DNA of 64,000 nt from Alicyclobacillus acidiphilus NBRC 100859 (GCF_001544355.1 NZ_BCQI01000010.1:30314-94313), one strand, 5' to 3'. Shown: positions 26,203 to 35,053, numbered from the stretch's first letter. Made by a program: numbers and translations. The notes: generated from the sequence alone by a model not told the origin.

Positions 26203-27537
26203 TTAGTACAGAGACAGATACCGGTTGAGTTCCCATGGGTGGATCGCCTTCCGATAGGCTTGCCACTCGGCCAATTTCGCCTGCAGATAGTGTGTGAACG
26301 CGTGCTCACCCAAGCACTCTCGAATGGTCTCGTCCTCCTCGAGCGCTTCGAGCGCCTCTTCCAAGTTGGCGGGCAGCCGAAAAATCTCGTGCGCGAACCT
26401 TTCTTCTTCCGACATCCCGGCAGGCGACTTGAAGAGCGGATCGGGCGGAGTCAATTGTTTTTGGAGGCCGTCGAGTCCCGCTTTCAAGATGACGCTGAAC
26501 GACAGATAGGGATTGCAGCAGGCGTCGGGTGATCGAAGTTCCACCACCGTTTTGTGGTGTTCGTAGTCGGTGACGCGAACGAACGGCATGCGATGATTGG
26601 TCGACCAGAAGATGTGCGCAGGTGCTTCAAATCCTGGAACCAGTCGCTTGTAACTGTTCACCAGTGGATTGGTGATCGCCGTGATGGCGGGGGCGTGTGT
26701 CAACAGGCCGGCGATGAACGATTTGCCGGTTTGGCTCAGTCCATGCGGCTGTGCGATGTCGCGGAAGGCGTCTTGCCCGTCTTGCTGCATGGTCATTTGC
26801 GTGTGCAAGCCAGATCCGTCCGCGTATTCAAACGGCTTTGGCATGAATGTGGCATGCAGGCCGTGGCGGCGGGCAATCGATTTGACAACCATCTTTGCCG
26901 TCATGACTTGATCAGCGGCGGTCACGGCGTCGCTGAAGGACAGATCGATCTCTTGTTGGCCGGGTGCGGTTTCGTGGTGAGACGAGAGGACTTCAATGCC
27001 CATTTGCCGAAGCGTGACTACAACTTCCTGCCGACACGACTCGCCCGCGCCTTCGGGGGCGAGATCGAAATAGCCAATGTCGTCGCTCGGTCTGCTCGTA
27101 GGGTCGCCATGTTCATCGAGGCAGACCAAAAAGTACTCGAGTTCCACCGAGAATCTTGGCGTGTCGAAGCCCAAGCGATTGTACTCGACCTGGGTACGCT
27201 TCAGGATGTGGCGTGGATCTCCAGCGAATGGGACGTTGTCGGGCAGATGGACGCTGCAGATGATTCGGGCGATGGCGAAATCGTTGAATGTCCAAGGCAG
27301 AACGAGCCATGTGTCGTAGTCAGGCATCAGATACATGTCCGACTCTTCGATGCGTGCGAAGCCATGAATGGAAGAACCGTCTATCATGATCTGCCCATCG
27401 AGCGCGGTTTCCAACTGCGTGACAGGGATTTCGACGTTTTTCAAAATCCCAAACAAGTCCGTGAATTGCAGTCGAACGTAACGCACCCTTTCGGTTGCCG
27501 CACTCAATAGAATGTCCGCCTTGGTCAGCCGGGGCAT
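26203..27537 (-). CDS. type I glutamine synthetase family protein, divergent active site
   Basis: The product of 444 residues has the length and order of Bacillus GlnA: beta-grasp domain with DGSSIHGFARIEESDMYL, then catalytic motifs VELEYFL, SRPSDDIGYFD, HHETAPGQQEIDL, NPLVNSYKRLVPGFEAP and VVELRSPDACCNPYL. Three positions differ from authentic GS: DGSGLH replaces NGSGMH, WSTNHR replaces the usual ARNR, and KTVVE replaces STRVE, so conserved Asn and two Arg are lost. It may be a glutamate-amine ligase rather than glutamine synthetase. AGGAGGT precedes the ATG. Divergent from the DUF294 gene and next to amt, so a nitrogen role is likely. Confidence 0.85.
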   Translation of the reverse strand: MPRLTKADILLSAATERVRYVRLQFTDLFGILKNVEIPVTQLETALDGQIMIDGSSIHGFARIEESDMYLMPDYDTWLVLPWTFNDFAIARIICSVHLPDNVPFAGDPRHILKRTQVEYNRLGFDTPRFSVELEYFLVCLDEHGDPTSRPSDDIGYFDLAPEGAGESCRQEVVVTLRQMGIEVLSSHHETAPGQQEIDLSFSDAVTAADQVMTAKMVVKSIARRHGLHATFMPKPFEYADGSGLHTQMTMQQDGQDAFRDIAQPHGLSQTGKSFIAGLLTHAPAITAITNPLVNSYKRLVPGFEAPAHIFWSTNHRMPFVRVTDYEHHKTVVELRSPDACCNPYLSFSVILKAGLDGLQKQLTPPDPLFKSPAGMSEEERFAHEIFRLPANLEEALEALEEDETIRECLGEHAFTHYLQAKLAEWQAYRKAIHPWELNRYLSLY

Positions 27538-27574
27538 TTTCGTACCTCCTCAGCGAGGACTGCGCCGATATCTT

Positions 27575-27609
27575 TTGTCTATCATATGACAAGCTCAGAT
27601 GTTTGAACA
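27575..27609 (-). promoter_or_regulatory. promoter and inverted repeat of the glnA-like gene
   Basis: On the minus strand, TGTTCA (27604-27609) and TATGAT (27581-27586) are 17 bases apart. The -10 box lies inside an inverted repeat TTGTC-N8-GACAA (27575-27592), a likely operator. It resembles but does not meet the 17-bp GlnR/TnrA consensus (spacing is one base short and arms differ). Confidence 0.4.
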
Positions 27610-27644
27610 TGGGTTCTGGGAGGTTCTCGGGAAGGGAGCGGCAA

Positions 27645-28673
27645 ATGAACGAATGGATTTCGGAAGAATTCGCGGATCTCACTCCGGAGGATGTCTATGC
27701 GCGTTACTGGAGTTGGTCCCGCGACATGTTTGATATCGCGCACGTTGAACAAATGGACGAAGACGAAGTATTGCATTGGATGTCCAGGCTGCAGAACGCG
27801 CGTGAAGATTTGTTGACATGGGGATGGCGGTCGTTCGTGCCTGGGGAACTGCAATCGCGCCTGAGGTTCATTCGATTGGGTTCGGCCGCGCGCGGGGAAG
27901 ATCTGCCGCGAAGCGATATGGACTATGCGCTCTGGGCTGCGGAGCCCGTTCAGGTCGCGGATATCGAAGACTCGTTGGTAGAGATGGTCCGCGGCATGGC
28001 CGCGCTGGGTTTTCCGCCGTGTCATGGCAACGTCATGGGAACCAACTGGCGTTGGCTGGGCACAACGGTGGATTGGCGGACCAGGACGGGCGAGTACTTT
28101 TCCTTTCCCGACTGGAAGAACGCGCGCTATCTGTTCATGATGATCGATTCCAAACCGCTCGCGCAGCCGTGCGAGTCGTGGAGCGAGATCGTCGACGACG
28201 TACGGCGCGGGATTCGATCTTCGCCCTTCCTATGCTGGCAAATGGCCCATCTAGGCATACACAAGACGGTGGGCATCGACGTCCTCGGACGTCCGAAGAC
28301 GAAAGAACGCGATGGAGAACTTGTCTTTGAACTCAAGGACGGCCTCCTGAGTCCCATCATCCACTCGCTCCGCTTGCTCGCCCTCCGCGAAGCGTTGGAC
28401 GTGCTGCCGAGTTTAGACAGGCTGGCGGGGCTCGCGTCCGCCAACGCGCTGTCCGAGGACTTTGCGGCATCGTTGAGATCGGCCTTGATATTCGGTTGGA
28501 AGCTGCGCGCGATCCAGCATCTCCGGATATTGCGCGGCGCTGCGGACGAACAGGATGACGTGGTCAAATGGGACAGATTGTCCGGCGAGGATCGCGAACA
28601 TTTGACCCGCCACCTGCGGACAGCCAAGCACTTGGAGCGTATGGTTCACCGGATGTTTCCCAAGCCGAGGTGA
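27645..28673 (+). CDS. DUF294 putative nucleotidyltransferase (GlnD-like)
   Basis: The product of 342 residues contains a Pol-beta-type nucleotidyltransferase motif in FIRLGSAARGE followed by SDMDYALW, with two acidic metal ligands, then the DUF294_C helical domain. Such proteins resemble the uridylyltransferase part of GlnD. The CBS and cyclic-nucleotide domains often fused in proteobacterial homologues are absent. ATG 27645 follows GAAGGGAG by 7 bases; the longer frame reaches into the glnA promoter. It is followed within 14 bases by a DEDDh exonuclease gene, a pairing I know from many other bacteria. Target of nucleotidylation unknown. Confidence 0.82.
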   Translation: MNEWISEEFADLTPEDVYARYWSWSRDMFDIAHVEQMDEDEVLHWMSRLQNAREDLLTWGWRSFVPGELQSRLRFIRLGSAARGEDLPRSDMDYALWAAEPVQVADIEDSLVEMVRGMAALGFPPCHGNVMGTNWRWLGTTVDWRTRTGEYFSFPDWKNARYLFMMIDSKPLAQPCESWSEIVDDVRRGIRSSPFLCWQMAHLGIHKTVGIDVLGRPKTKERDGELVFELKDGLLSPIIHSLRLLALREALDVLPSLDRLAGLASANALSEDFAASLRSALIFGWKLRAIQHLRILRGAADEQDDVVKWDRLSGEDREHLTRHLRTAKHLERMVHRMFPKPR

Positions 28674-28687
28674 TAGCGAGGTGATAG

Positions 28688-29365
28688 ATGGTGAAGTGGT
28701 TTTGGACTTCGAATCGTGGGGATGGCCCGAATTCATCCGCTGTCGATCCATCGCCGATCGTGCGTATTTGGGACGCTCCGCTGGAGGAAGTCGACTACTT
28801 CATGATCGACATTGAAACGTCCGGTTTCTCAGCGGAAAGGGACACGATTCTATCGCTTGCCGCGGGCTGCACGACTGGCAAATCGGTCGAATTCACCAAG
28901 TTCATGTACGATGTGGTCCGCCACGATCACGTCGATCACGTTCCACAAGTCGTCTGGGATCTCACCGGATTGACGCCAGAACAGCTGCGAACGGGTTCCG
29001 AACTCGCCGAGGTGCTTCGAGAAGCCCTCACCTTGGCGGTGAACCGCGTATGGGTAGCTCACCACGCGCGTCACGAAGTCTCGTTTCTGCAGCGCTACAC
29101 TCGCCAGATCTGGAAACTGAAACTGCGGCCGCTGGTGATTGACACGGCCACCGTCGCCCAAGCGCTCGGGAGGCTTTCACGCGTTCCGACGCTTGACGAA
29201 GTGTGCGCGTGGTTAGGCGTCGACGTTACGGACCGGCACCGTGCAGACGCAGACGTGCGAATGACAGCGCAGATTTGGCTCAAAGAGATGGAGATGTGCC
29301 AAGCCATCGGATTGCGGACTGTGTCCGACGTGATCGACTGGACCAGCGCCAGGGCGTTCGGCTGA
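28688..29365 (+). CDS. DEDDh 3'-5' exonuclease (DnaQ/PolC-epsilon-like)
   Basis: The product of 225 residues has the exonuclease motifs Exo I DIETSGF, Exo II with HHARHEVSFL, and Exo III HRADADV, giving the DEDDh catalytic set. It should remove nucleotides from 3' ends of DNA or RNA and may be a stand-alone proofreading-like or repair nuclease. GAGGTGATAG precedes the ATG. It is probably translated from the same mRNA as the DUF294 gene. About 45 N-terminal residues precede the fold and show no known domain. Confidence 0.88.
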   Translation: MVKWFWTSNRGDGPNSSAVDPSPIVRIWDAPLEEVDYFMIDIETSGFSAERDTILSLAAGCTTGKSVEFTKFMYDVVRHDHVDHVPQVVWDLTGLTPEQLRTGSELAEVLREALTLAVNRVWVAHHARHEVSFLQRYTRQIWKLKLRPLVIDTATVAQALGRLSRVPTLDEVCAWLGVDVTDRHRADADVRMTAQIWLKEMEMCQAIGLRTVSDVIDWTSARAFG

Positions 29366-29400
29366 AAGACGCCACGGGACACATGCGTGCCGTTTTGGCG

Positions 29401-29802
29401 TTATGCTTGCTCCACGATCGTGCCCCAATTTTGTGCTTTTTGCAGACTTGTCGCACATTCCGCGAATGCGTTCGCCGTTTCCCGTGCAGCGACCAAAGCT
29501 TCTTGGGTCTCCTTCGTTTCCGAGCGAAGCGCGGCTTCGCGTTCGGCCAACGCCAGCAGAACCTTTGCGGTTTTGGCATTCTCCTCAGACGCGATGAGCC
29601 GCTCCTTCTCTTTCAACAAGCGTTGGTACTCTTCGTCGCCGTCCTTGCATTTTGCGATCTCGGAGGACAGATTTCGTCCTTCCTCCTCCAGTCGCGCGAC
29701 ATGAAGGTGGATTTCCCCAACCCGCTTATCCTCGATCCCTCGAATCACGGCCACGCGGTGCATGAATGTCAAGCCATGCAGCTCGTTCGCGCAGACGCTC
29801 AT
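29401..29802 (-). CDS. hypothetical coiled-coil protein
   Basis: The frame of 133 residues is rich in Glu, Lys, Ala and Leu from about residue 30 onward, with heptad-like spacing through the EEEGRNLSSEIAKCKDGDEE region and the following 60 residues; it is likely a single long coiled coil. No family recognised. It begins about 50 bases after the pepF stop on the same strand. The best ribosome-binding site, GGAAGGAGGT, lies about 25 bases upstream of the ATG, so either the start is different or there is a frame error in the first 30 codons. Confidence 0.5.
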   Translation of the reverse strand: MSVCANELHGLTFMHRVAVIRGIEDKRVGEIHLHVARLEEEGRNLSSEIAKCKDGDEEYQRLLKEKERLIASEENAKTAKVLLALAEREAALRSETKETQEALVAARETANAFAECATSLQKAQNWGTIVEQA

Positions 29803-29851
29803 CGAGGCCGTCGTACAAGAGAGCGTACCTCCTTCCGGTTCGGAAGCACTC

Positions 29852-31546
29852 TTACAGGGCTTGATCGTCGACGCTGTCCAGCCAAGCGCGGATATCGCCG
29901 ATGATCGATTTGACACAACCGTCCTCGAACGGTGAGATCAGATTTGCGGCTTTGACGAGTTCGACAAAGGATCGGCTGCCGCCCAGTTGGCAAAGGTGCA
30001 GGTAGTCGCTCCACGCCGCTTGCCGATCCTCATTCATCCGTTTCCAGAATTCCAAGGCGCAGATTTGAGCCAGGGCGTAGTCGATGTAGTAGAACGGATA
30101 ATTGAAGATATGCAGCTGTTGATGCCAGAATCCACCGCGTTCCAGGTAGTCGTTCTCTTCGTAATTTCGGCTGGGCAGATACTTGCGCTCAATGTCCCGC
30201 CAAGCCGCTTTGCGTTCCGCAGGGGTCGCCTCTGGATGCTCGTAGACGAAGTGTTGGAATTCATCGACGGTCACGAGATATGGAATGGTCATGACGGATG
30301 TGCTCATGTGGTAGAACTTGAATTTCTCCGTATCCTCTTTGAAAAACAGGTGCATCCAGTCCCATGTGAAGAACTCCATGCTCATAGAATGGATTTCAGC
30401 AGCCTCGGAGGTTGGGAACAAGTACTCTGGGACGGGTTGGTTGCGCGACTCGTAGACTTGGAACGCGTGTCCGGCCTCGTGCGTCAACACGGTGACATCG
30501 TGTGCGGTTCCGTTGAAGTTGGCGAAGATAAACGGCGATTTGTGATTCGGAATCACGGTGCAGTATCCGCCGACGCGTTTTCCGTCGCGGCTCAGCAGGT
30601 CGAGCAATTCGTTGTCCGACATGAACGAGAAAAACGTGTGTGTTTCAGGGGACAATTCTTCGTACATCTTGACGCCGTTCGCCATGATCCATTCGGGATC
30701 GCCCTTTGGCGCCGGGTTGCCGGAGGTGAAGTGGAATCCGAGATCGTAATAATGCATCTTGTCGAGCCCAATCCGCGTCCGTTGTCTGCTTCTCAACTCT
30801 TCGGAGAGCGGGACGATGTACTCTTCGACTTGCTTGCGGAACACAGCCGCTTCGGCTTGACCGTAGTCGGTGCGGCCCATGCGATCATAGCCCATCTGGA
30901 CATAATTTTCGTATCCGAGTTTCTTCGCCATGCTGGTGCGGAGTTTTACCATGCGGTCGTACAAATCGTCGAATTCCTGTTCGTGTTCCGCGAAAAACGC
31001 GTACCGCGCCTCGTTTGCTTCCTTGCGGACGGTTCGATCCGGATCGTTCACATATTTGCCCAATTGCGACAGTGTGAGGACTTCGCCCCTGAATGGAATT
31101 TTCGCGGATGCGACAAGCGCGTTGTATTCGGTGACCAACCGGTTGTTTTGCTTCATCTCTTCGACGATCGCGTCCGAGAAAGAGCGGGAATAGACATCCG
31201 CCAAGCGAAAGACCTGCGAGCCGTAGGTCTGTTCGAGTTCGCTGCGGAATGGAGATTTCACAATCATTTCGCGCAGTTTGGTTTCGAGGGCCTGCATGTC
31301 CGGCGACACTTCATCAAAAAAATCCTGCTCCGCCTTGTAGAACTCGTCGCGGGTGTCAATCGAGTGGCGGATGGACGCGAGGCTTTCCATCGACATAAAC
31401 TGAAAGCGCAAATCATTGATCTTTGCAAAGATGTCAATCTGTTGCTGTGCGTTGGACGCCGCTTCAAAATCGCGCAAAAGAGCTTGGAATTGCTGCGTGA
31501 TGGCCGTCATGTCGGGACGTGTATACGTCATTTCTGAAAATTTCAT
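29852..31546 (-). CDS. M3-family oligoendopeptidase (PepF-like)
   Basis: The product of 564 residues is a zinc metallopeptidase with the motif HEAGHAFQ and the downstream glutamate ligand in SEAAEIHSMSMEFF. The preceding GGYCTVIPNHKSPFIFANF and the C-terminal FNYPFYYIDYALAQ match the short M3 oligoendopeptidase subgroup common in Bacilli. It degrades short peptides in the cytoplasm; there is no signal peptide. GGAGGT lies 5 bases before the ATG. It is divergent from the acyl-ACP synthetase-like gene, and a coiled-coil gene may be co-transcribed downstream. Confidence 0.94.
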   Translation of the reverse strand: MKFSEMTYTRPDMTAITQQFQALLRDFEAASNAQQQIDIFAKINDLRFQFMSMESLASIRHSIDTRDEFYKAEQDFFDEVSPDMQALETKLREMIVKSPFRSELEQTYGSQVFRLADVYSRSFSDAIVEEMKQNNRLVTEYNALVASAKIPFRGEVLTLSQLGKYVNDPDRTVRKEANEARYAFFAEHEQEFDDLYDRMVKLRTSMAKKLGYENYVQMGYDRMGRTDYGQAEAAVFRKQVEEYIVPLSEELRSRQRTRIGLDKMHYYDLGFHFTSGNPAPKGDPEWIMANGVKMYEELSPETHTFFSFMSDNELLDLLSRDGKRVGGYCTVIPNHKSPFIFANFNGTAHDVTVLTHEAGHAFQVYESRNQPVPEYLFPTSEAAEIHSMSMEFFTWDWMHLFFKEDTEKFKFYHMSTSVMTIPYLVTVDEFQHFVYEHPEATPAERKAAWRDIERKYLPSRNYEENDYLERGGFWHQQLHIFNYPFYYIDYALAQICALEFWKRMNEDRQAAWSDYLHLCQLGGSRSFVELVKAANLISPFEDGCVKSIIGDIRAWLDSVDDQAL

Positions 31547-31706
31547 GAGATACCTCCAGAGGTGTATGGTATGTAGCGCGAAATCCTGTCAACGGAGCCC
31601 CGTTGGCCTATGTAAACGAATTATACCCCAAGTTGCATCAAAGTGGACCGCATTCGTGGTACACTGGCTCTACGATATGAGGACGGGAATCGGTGAGGAG
31701 ATAGGT

Positions 31707-33650
31707 ATGAAAGCGTTGTCAACCCGGTCGATCAACTTCGCCCACAAAGCGATTTATTTATTGAATTGCACCATCCATACGAATTTTCGCGAAGTGTTGT
31801 CGCACGTGCCTGAGGACATGTTGATTTGCATCGACAACATGGTTCACCAGCGGTACGGATCGGTCTTGGAGAAGCGCGTGTGTGAGCGAATCACAGCGGA
31901 GAACCCCTGGACCTTTCGCCAGCTTATTGGCCAATTGAGAGCGGGGAAGCCGGTGCTTGTCGCCTTGGACACCAACCAAGCGACGTTTCAGGCGGTCTCG
32001 AGGCATGCGTTTGCGACGGGCATTCCCATCATTCCCATCTACGGGCATGAGCGGCCCATTCGAATCGCCGATCCGCTGCCGCTGACCGACGCGAGAACGA
32101 CTTTGGACGAATTGCAGAGATTCCTCTTGATGAGCTACCTTGGCCGTCCGGACGATGGAGAAGTCAATCTATTTAACGAACTGTTGGACGCCGCTAGGTA
32201 TTACGGCGAGGATCGAGTCATCTGCAAGGACATATCGGGAGAAGTCACCTACAAGCAATTGCTGCTGAACACCTACGTGCTCAGCCAACGTTTGAAGTCG
32301 CTGGCTTGCATCCGCAGCAGAGTTGGCGTCATGCTGCCCAATTCCATCGGCAACGCGGTCACCTTGTTCGCGTTGTTCCGAAACGGCTGCACGCCTGTCA
32401 TGCTCAATTATTCAGCCGGCGTACAGACGATTCTCGACGCTTGCGAAACGGCGGATATCAAGACCATCCTCACTTCCAAGGAGTTTATCAAGAAGGGCCA
32501 GCTCGATCACGTCGAGCAAGCGCTCACCGCAAGGTATCGAGTCATCTACCTGGAGGATGTCCGCAAGACGATTTCGTTGGCGCAAAAAGCGAGTGGCTAT
32601 CTCGCGTTCCGCAGGCGCGCGCGCGTGCGTTCCACCAACAACGAGGTGATTCTGTTCACCTCAGGCAGTGAATACAAGCCGCGCGGCGTCGTCCTGTCGC
32701 ACGACAATATCTTTGCGAATGTGCAGCAGACGCGATCCGTGATCGATTTTGGAACGTCGGATCGCATGCTGAACGCCATGCCGATGTTCCACTCGTTCGG
32801 GTTGACCGCTGGCGCCTTGCTGCCGCTGGTCGCGGGGATTCAGACCTACTTATATCCGTCGCCGTTGCACTACAAGCGGATACCGGAACTGGTCGGGGAG
32901 CAGCAGTCGACCATCTTGTTTGGAACCTCTTCGTTCTTGGAGAAATATGGTCAGAATGCGTTGCCTGAGCATTTTGCGTCACTTCGTTACGCGGTGGTCG
33001 GCGCTGAACGGTTGAAGCCGGAGGTCGACTCGTTCTGGAGGAGCAAGTTCGGCATTCAGATCATGCAAGGCTACGGTGCGACGGAGACCTCGCCCATCAT
33101 GTGCCTCGATACGCCCATCAACCACAAGGATGGAACGGTAGGCCGGTTCTTGCCGGGCATGTCCCATCGCCTGATCCCGGTCGAGGGCATCACGCAAGGG
33201 GGGAGGCTGCAAGTGCAGGGCCCGAACGTGATGAAGGGGTACCTGCAATATGGTACAGGCTATGTCGCGCAAGAAGGCTGGTACGACACAGGAGACGTCG
33301 TCTGGGTTGACGAGGATGGATTCGTCACCATCATCGGCCGTTTGAAACGGTTCGCAAAGATATCGGGGGAAATGGTGTCGCTGAATTTGGTGGAGCAACT
33401 TGCGGCCAAAGCCTATGGCAGCACGGAGTTCGCGGCCATCAATCTGCCGGACAAGGCGCGCGGCGAGCGAATTGTGCTTGTGACGACGCTCTCGGATATC
33501 GATCTCGGGCAAATACGGGAGTTGGTCGACTCGCTCGGTTACTCGAAGCTTCACGTTCCCAGCGAAGTTCGGCGAATCGACGAATTCCCGTTGCTCGGAA
33601 GCGGCAAGACCGACTACGTTGCGCTGAACGCGATGTACAGCAAGAACTGA
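31707..33650 (+). CDS. Aas-like acyl-ACP synthetase with degenerate acyltransferase domain
   Basis: The product of 647 residues has a C-terminal AMP-forming adenylation domain (about 150-640) with LFTSGSEYKPRGV near 316-328, the YGATET motif, YDTGD and a terminal GSGKTDY lysine. Its closest pattern is the synthetase half of Aas, 2-acylglycerophosphoethanolamine acyltransferase/acyl-ACP synthetase. The N-terminal 150 residues occupy the place of the PlsC acyltransferase domain and keep its rough order (GKPVLVALD, IPIIPIYG) but show no HxxxxD catalytic motif. It probably activates free fatty acids for lipid recycling without transferring them itself. ATG 31707 follows GAGGAG. Confidence 0.8.
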   Translation: MKALSTRSINFAHKAIYLLNCTIHTNFREVLSHVPEDMLICIDNMVHQRYGSVLEKRVCERITAENPWTFRQLIGQLRAGKPVLVALDTNQATFQAVSRHAFATGIPIIPIYGHERPIRIADPLPLTDARTTLDELQRFLLMSYLGRPDDGEVNLFNELLDAARYYGEDRVICKDISGEVTYKQLLLNTYVLSQRLKSLACIRSRVGVMLPNSIGNAVTLFALFRNGCTPVMLNYSAGVQTILDACETADIKTILTSKEFIKKGQLDHVEQALTARYRVIYLEDVRKTISLAQKASGYLAFRRRARVRSTNNEVILFTSGSEYKPRGVVLSHDNIFANVQQTRSVIDFGTSDRMLNAMPMFHSFGLTAGALLPLVAGIQTYLYPSPLHYKRIPELVGEQQSTILFGTSSFLEKYGQNALPEHFASLRYAVVGAERLKPEVDSFWRSKFGIQIMQGYGATETSPIMCLDTPINHKDGTVGRFLPGMSHRLIPVEGITQGGRLQVQGPNVMKGYLQYGTGYVAQEGWYDTGDVVWVDEDGFVTIIGRLKRFAKISGEMVSLNLVEQLAAKAYGSTEFAAINLPDKARGERIVLVTTLSDIDLGQIRELVDSLGYSKLHVPSEVRRIDEFPLLGSGKTDYVALNAMYSKN

Positions 33651-33695
33651 GGCCGATGCTGTCGGACTGGACCAGCCGCTTAGCGGCCGACTAGG

Positions 33696-34607
33696 TCAAC
33701 GTTTCTCTTTGGCGTTCTGCGCGTTCAGCGCTGCTTCGGCGTTGACCAATCCCATGATGTTGCCGATGTTCGCCGAGTCTGCGAGCGAACTTGGCACCAC
33801 GATCATCGAGGCTTTCTCCTTGAGTCCCTCATAGAGGATGTTGAGTGCGCGCAATTGCATGGCCGCCGGATTGGAACGGTACATCTCCGCCGCGGCCAAG
33901 AAGGATTCGGCAATCTGTTTCTCGGATTCGCCCAAAATATTTCTCGCCTCTCGTTCGCGCTCCGCTTGAGCCGCCCTCGACATGGCGTCCTGCAGCGCGA
34001 GTGGGATGTTGATATCTCGAATTTGCACATTTTGAATGGTAATGCCCCAAGGTTCGGTCCGTTCGTCCATGATGCGCTTCAATTCCTGGTCGATCCGTTC
34101 CCGCCCGCTCAGCATCGATTCCAGCATGGTTCGGCCGATGATGTCCCGCAAGGCGGTTTGCGCGGCCCACGACACGCTGTTTTCGTAGTCGGCCACTTCG
34201 AGGGCCGCTTTTTCCGCGTCCCAGACCATCCAGAAGAGGACGGCATCGACCGAAACCGGAACGGTGTCCTTCGAGAGCGTGGATTCGGCAGTGAATTTCG
34301 TGGTCATGACGCGTTGATCCACCCAGCGCGGGACCGTATCGACAAAGGGAATGATGGTGAACAGGCCAGGGCCAGCCAGGCGGTGGAATTTGCCTAGACG
34401 GAGGACGACAGCCTTCTCCCATTGATCCGCGACGCGTATTGCCGCCGAGAGAAACCAGCCAGCCAAAATCACGACAATGCCGACGACGATCGCCGAAACG
34501 CGCGAATGTTGAAAGAGCAGTGCGGCGAGTCCAACGCCAATAATCAAACAGGCGACGAAGATGAACTGCTGAAGACCAGTCACTTTCCGATAAGCCAGAT
34601 TTCCCAT
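33696..34607 (-). CDS. slipin-type SPFH/band 7 membrane protein
   Basis: The product of 303 residues has two adjacent N-terminal hydrophobic segments (about 13-55), then an SPFH domain opening with VVLRLGKFHRLAGPGLF and the slipin signatures TVPVSVDAVLFW and ERIDQELKRIMDERTEPWGI. The C-terminal part is coiled-coil with an AQAEREREARNILGE motif. Such proteins scaffold membrane microdomains; hopanoids made by this genome could contribute to such domains, which is only inference. AAGGGGG precedes the ATG. It lies 12 bases after a GntR-type regulator gene. Confidence 0.93.
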   Translation of the reverse strand: MGNLAYRKVTGLQQFIFVACLIIGVGLAALLFQHSRVSAIVVGIVVILAGWFLSAAIRVADQWEKAVVLRLGKFHRLAGPGLFTIIPFVDTVPRWVDQRVMTTKFTAESTLSKDTVPVSVDAVLFWMVWDAEKAALEVADYENSVSWAAQTALRDIIGRTMLESMLSGRERIDQELKRIMDERTEPWGITIQNVQIRDINIPLALQDAMSRAAQAEREREARNILGESEKQIAESFLAAAEMYRSNPAAMQLRALNILYEGLKEKASMIVVPSSLADSANIGNIMGLVNAEAALNAQNAKEKR

Positions 34608-34619
34608 CTGACATCCCCC

Positions 34620-35030
34620 TTAGGTTTCCGCCTCCGGTGTGGCCTTTGAGTCCTTTGCCATGGCAATTTCCCGCAGTCCGGCGATGAGTTCTTGAATGGA
34701 AATGCCTTGCGCAAGGGCCATGTTGGTCACGATCTCAGCGAATTGTTGAATCGCTTGCTTCCGTTCCGCAGAATTATGTTCTGCTGAAAACGGTTTCTTC
34801 ACAAACGTGCCCTTTCCTTGTTGCGTTGTGATAAAGCCTTCGCGTTCGACTTCCGCGTAAACCCGGCTCACCGTGTTGACGTTGACTCGAACGTCCACGG
34901 CGAGTTGCCGAACAGTGGGAAGTTGGTGCCCAGGTTGCCACTCCCCCAGCAGGATCTTCTGAATAATCTGCTGTTTTAACTGAACGTAAATGGGAACGCC
35001 GCTGCTCGTATCCAACTGCCATTCGGCCAT
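34620..35030 (-). CDS. GntR-family regulator, YtrA subfamily
   Basis: The product of 136 residues has an N-terminal winged helix-turn-helix (GVPIYVQLKQQIIQ, LPTVRQLAVDVRVNVNTVSRVY) and a short C-terminal helical tail of about 50 residues. This short tail defines the YtrA subfamily, whose members autoregulate operons encoding membrane or ABC proteins. It is the first gene of a two-gene operon with the slipin. A near-perfect 24-bp palindrome overlaps the -10 region upstream and is the probable binding site. GGGAGTGG precedes the ATG. Effector unknown. Confidence 0.93.
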   Translation of the reverse strand: MAEWQLDTSSGVPIYVQLKQQIIQKILLGEWQPGHQLPTVRQLAVDVRVNVNTVSRVYAEVEREGFITTQQGKGTFVKKPFSAEHNSAERKQAIQQFAEIVTNMALAQGISIQELIAGLREIAMAKDSKATPEAET

Positions 35031-35053
35031 CCACCCACTCCCTTAATTTTCAT

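Noticed and set aside
29987..31537. 516-codon plus-strand frame opposite the M3 peptidase
   Set aside because: Peptidase motifs on the other strand are unmistakable; the opposite frame has no start site and no family similarity.
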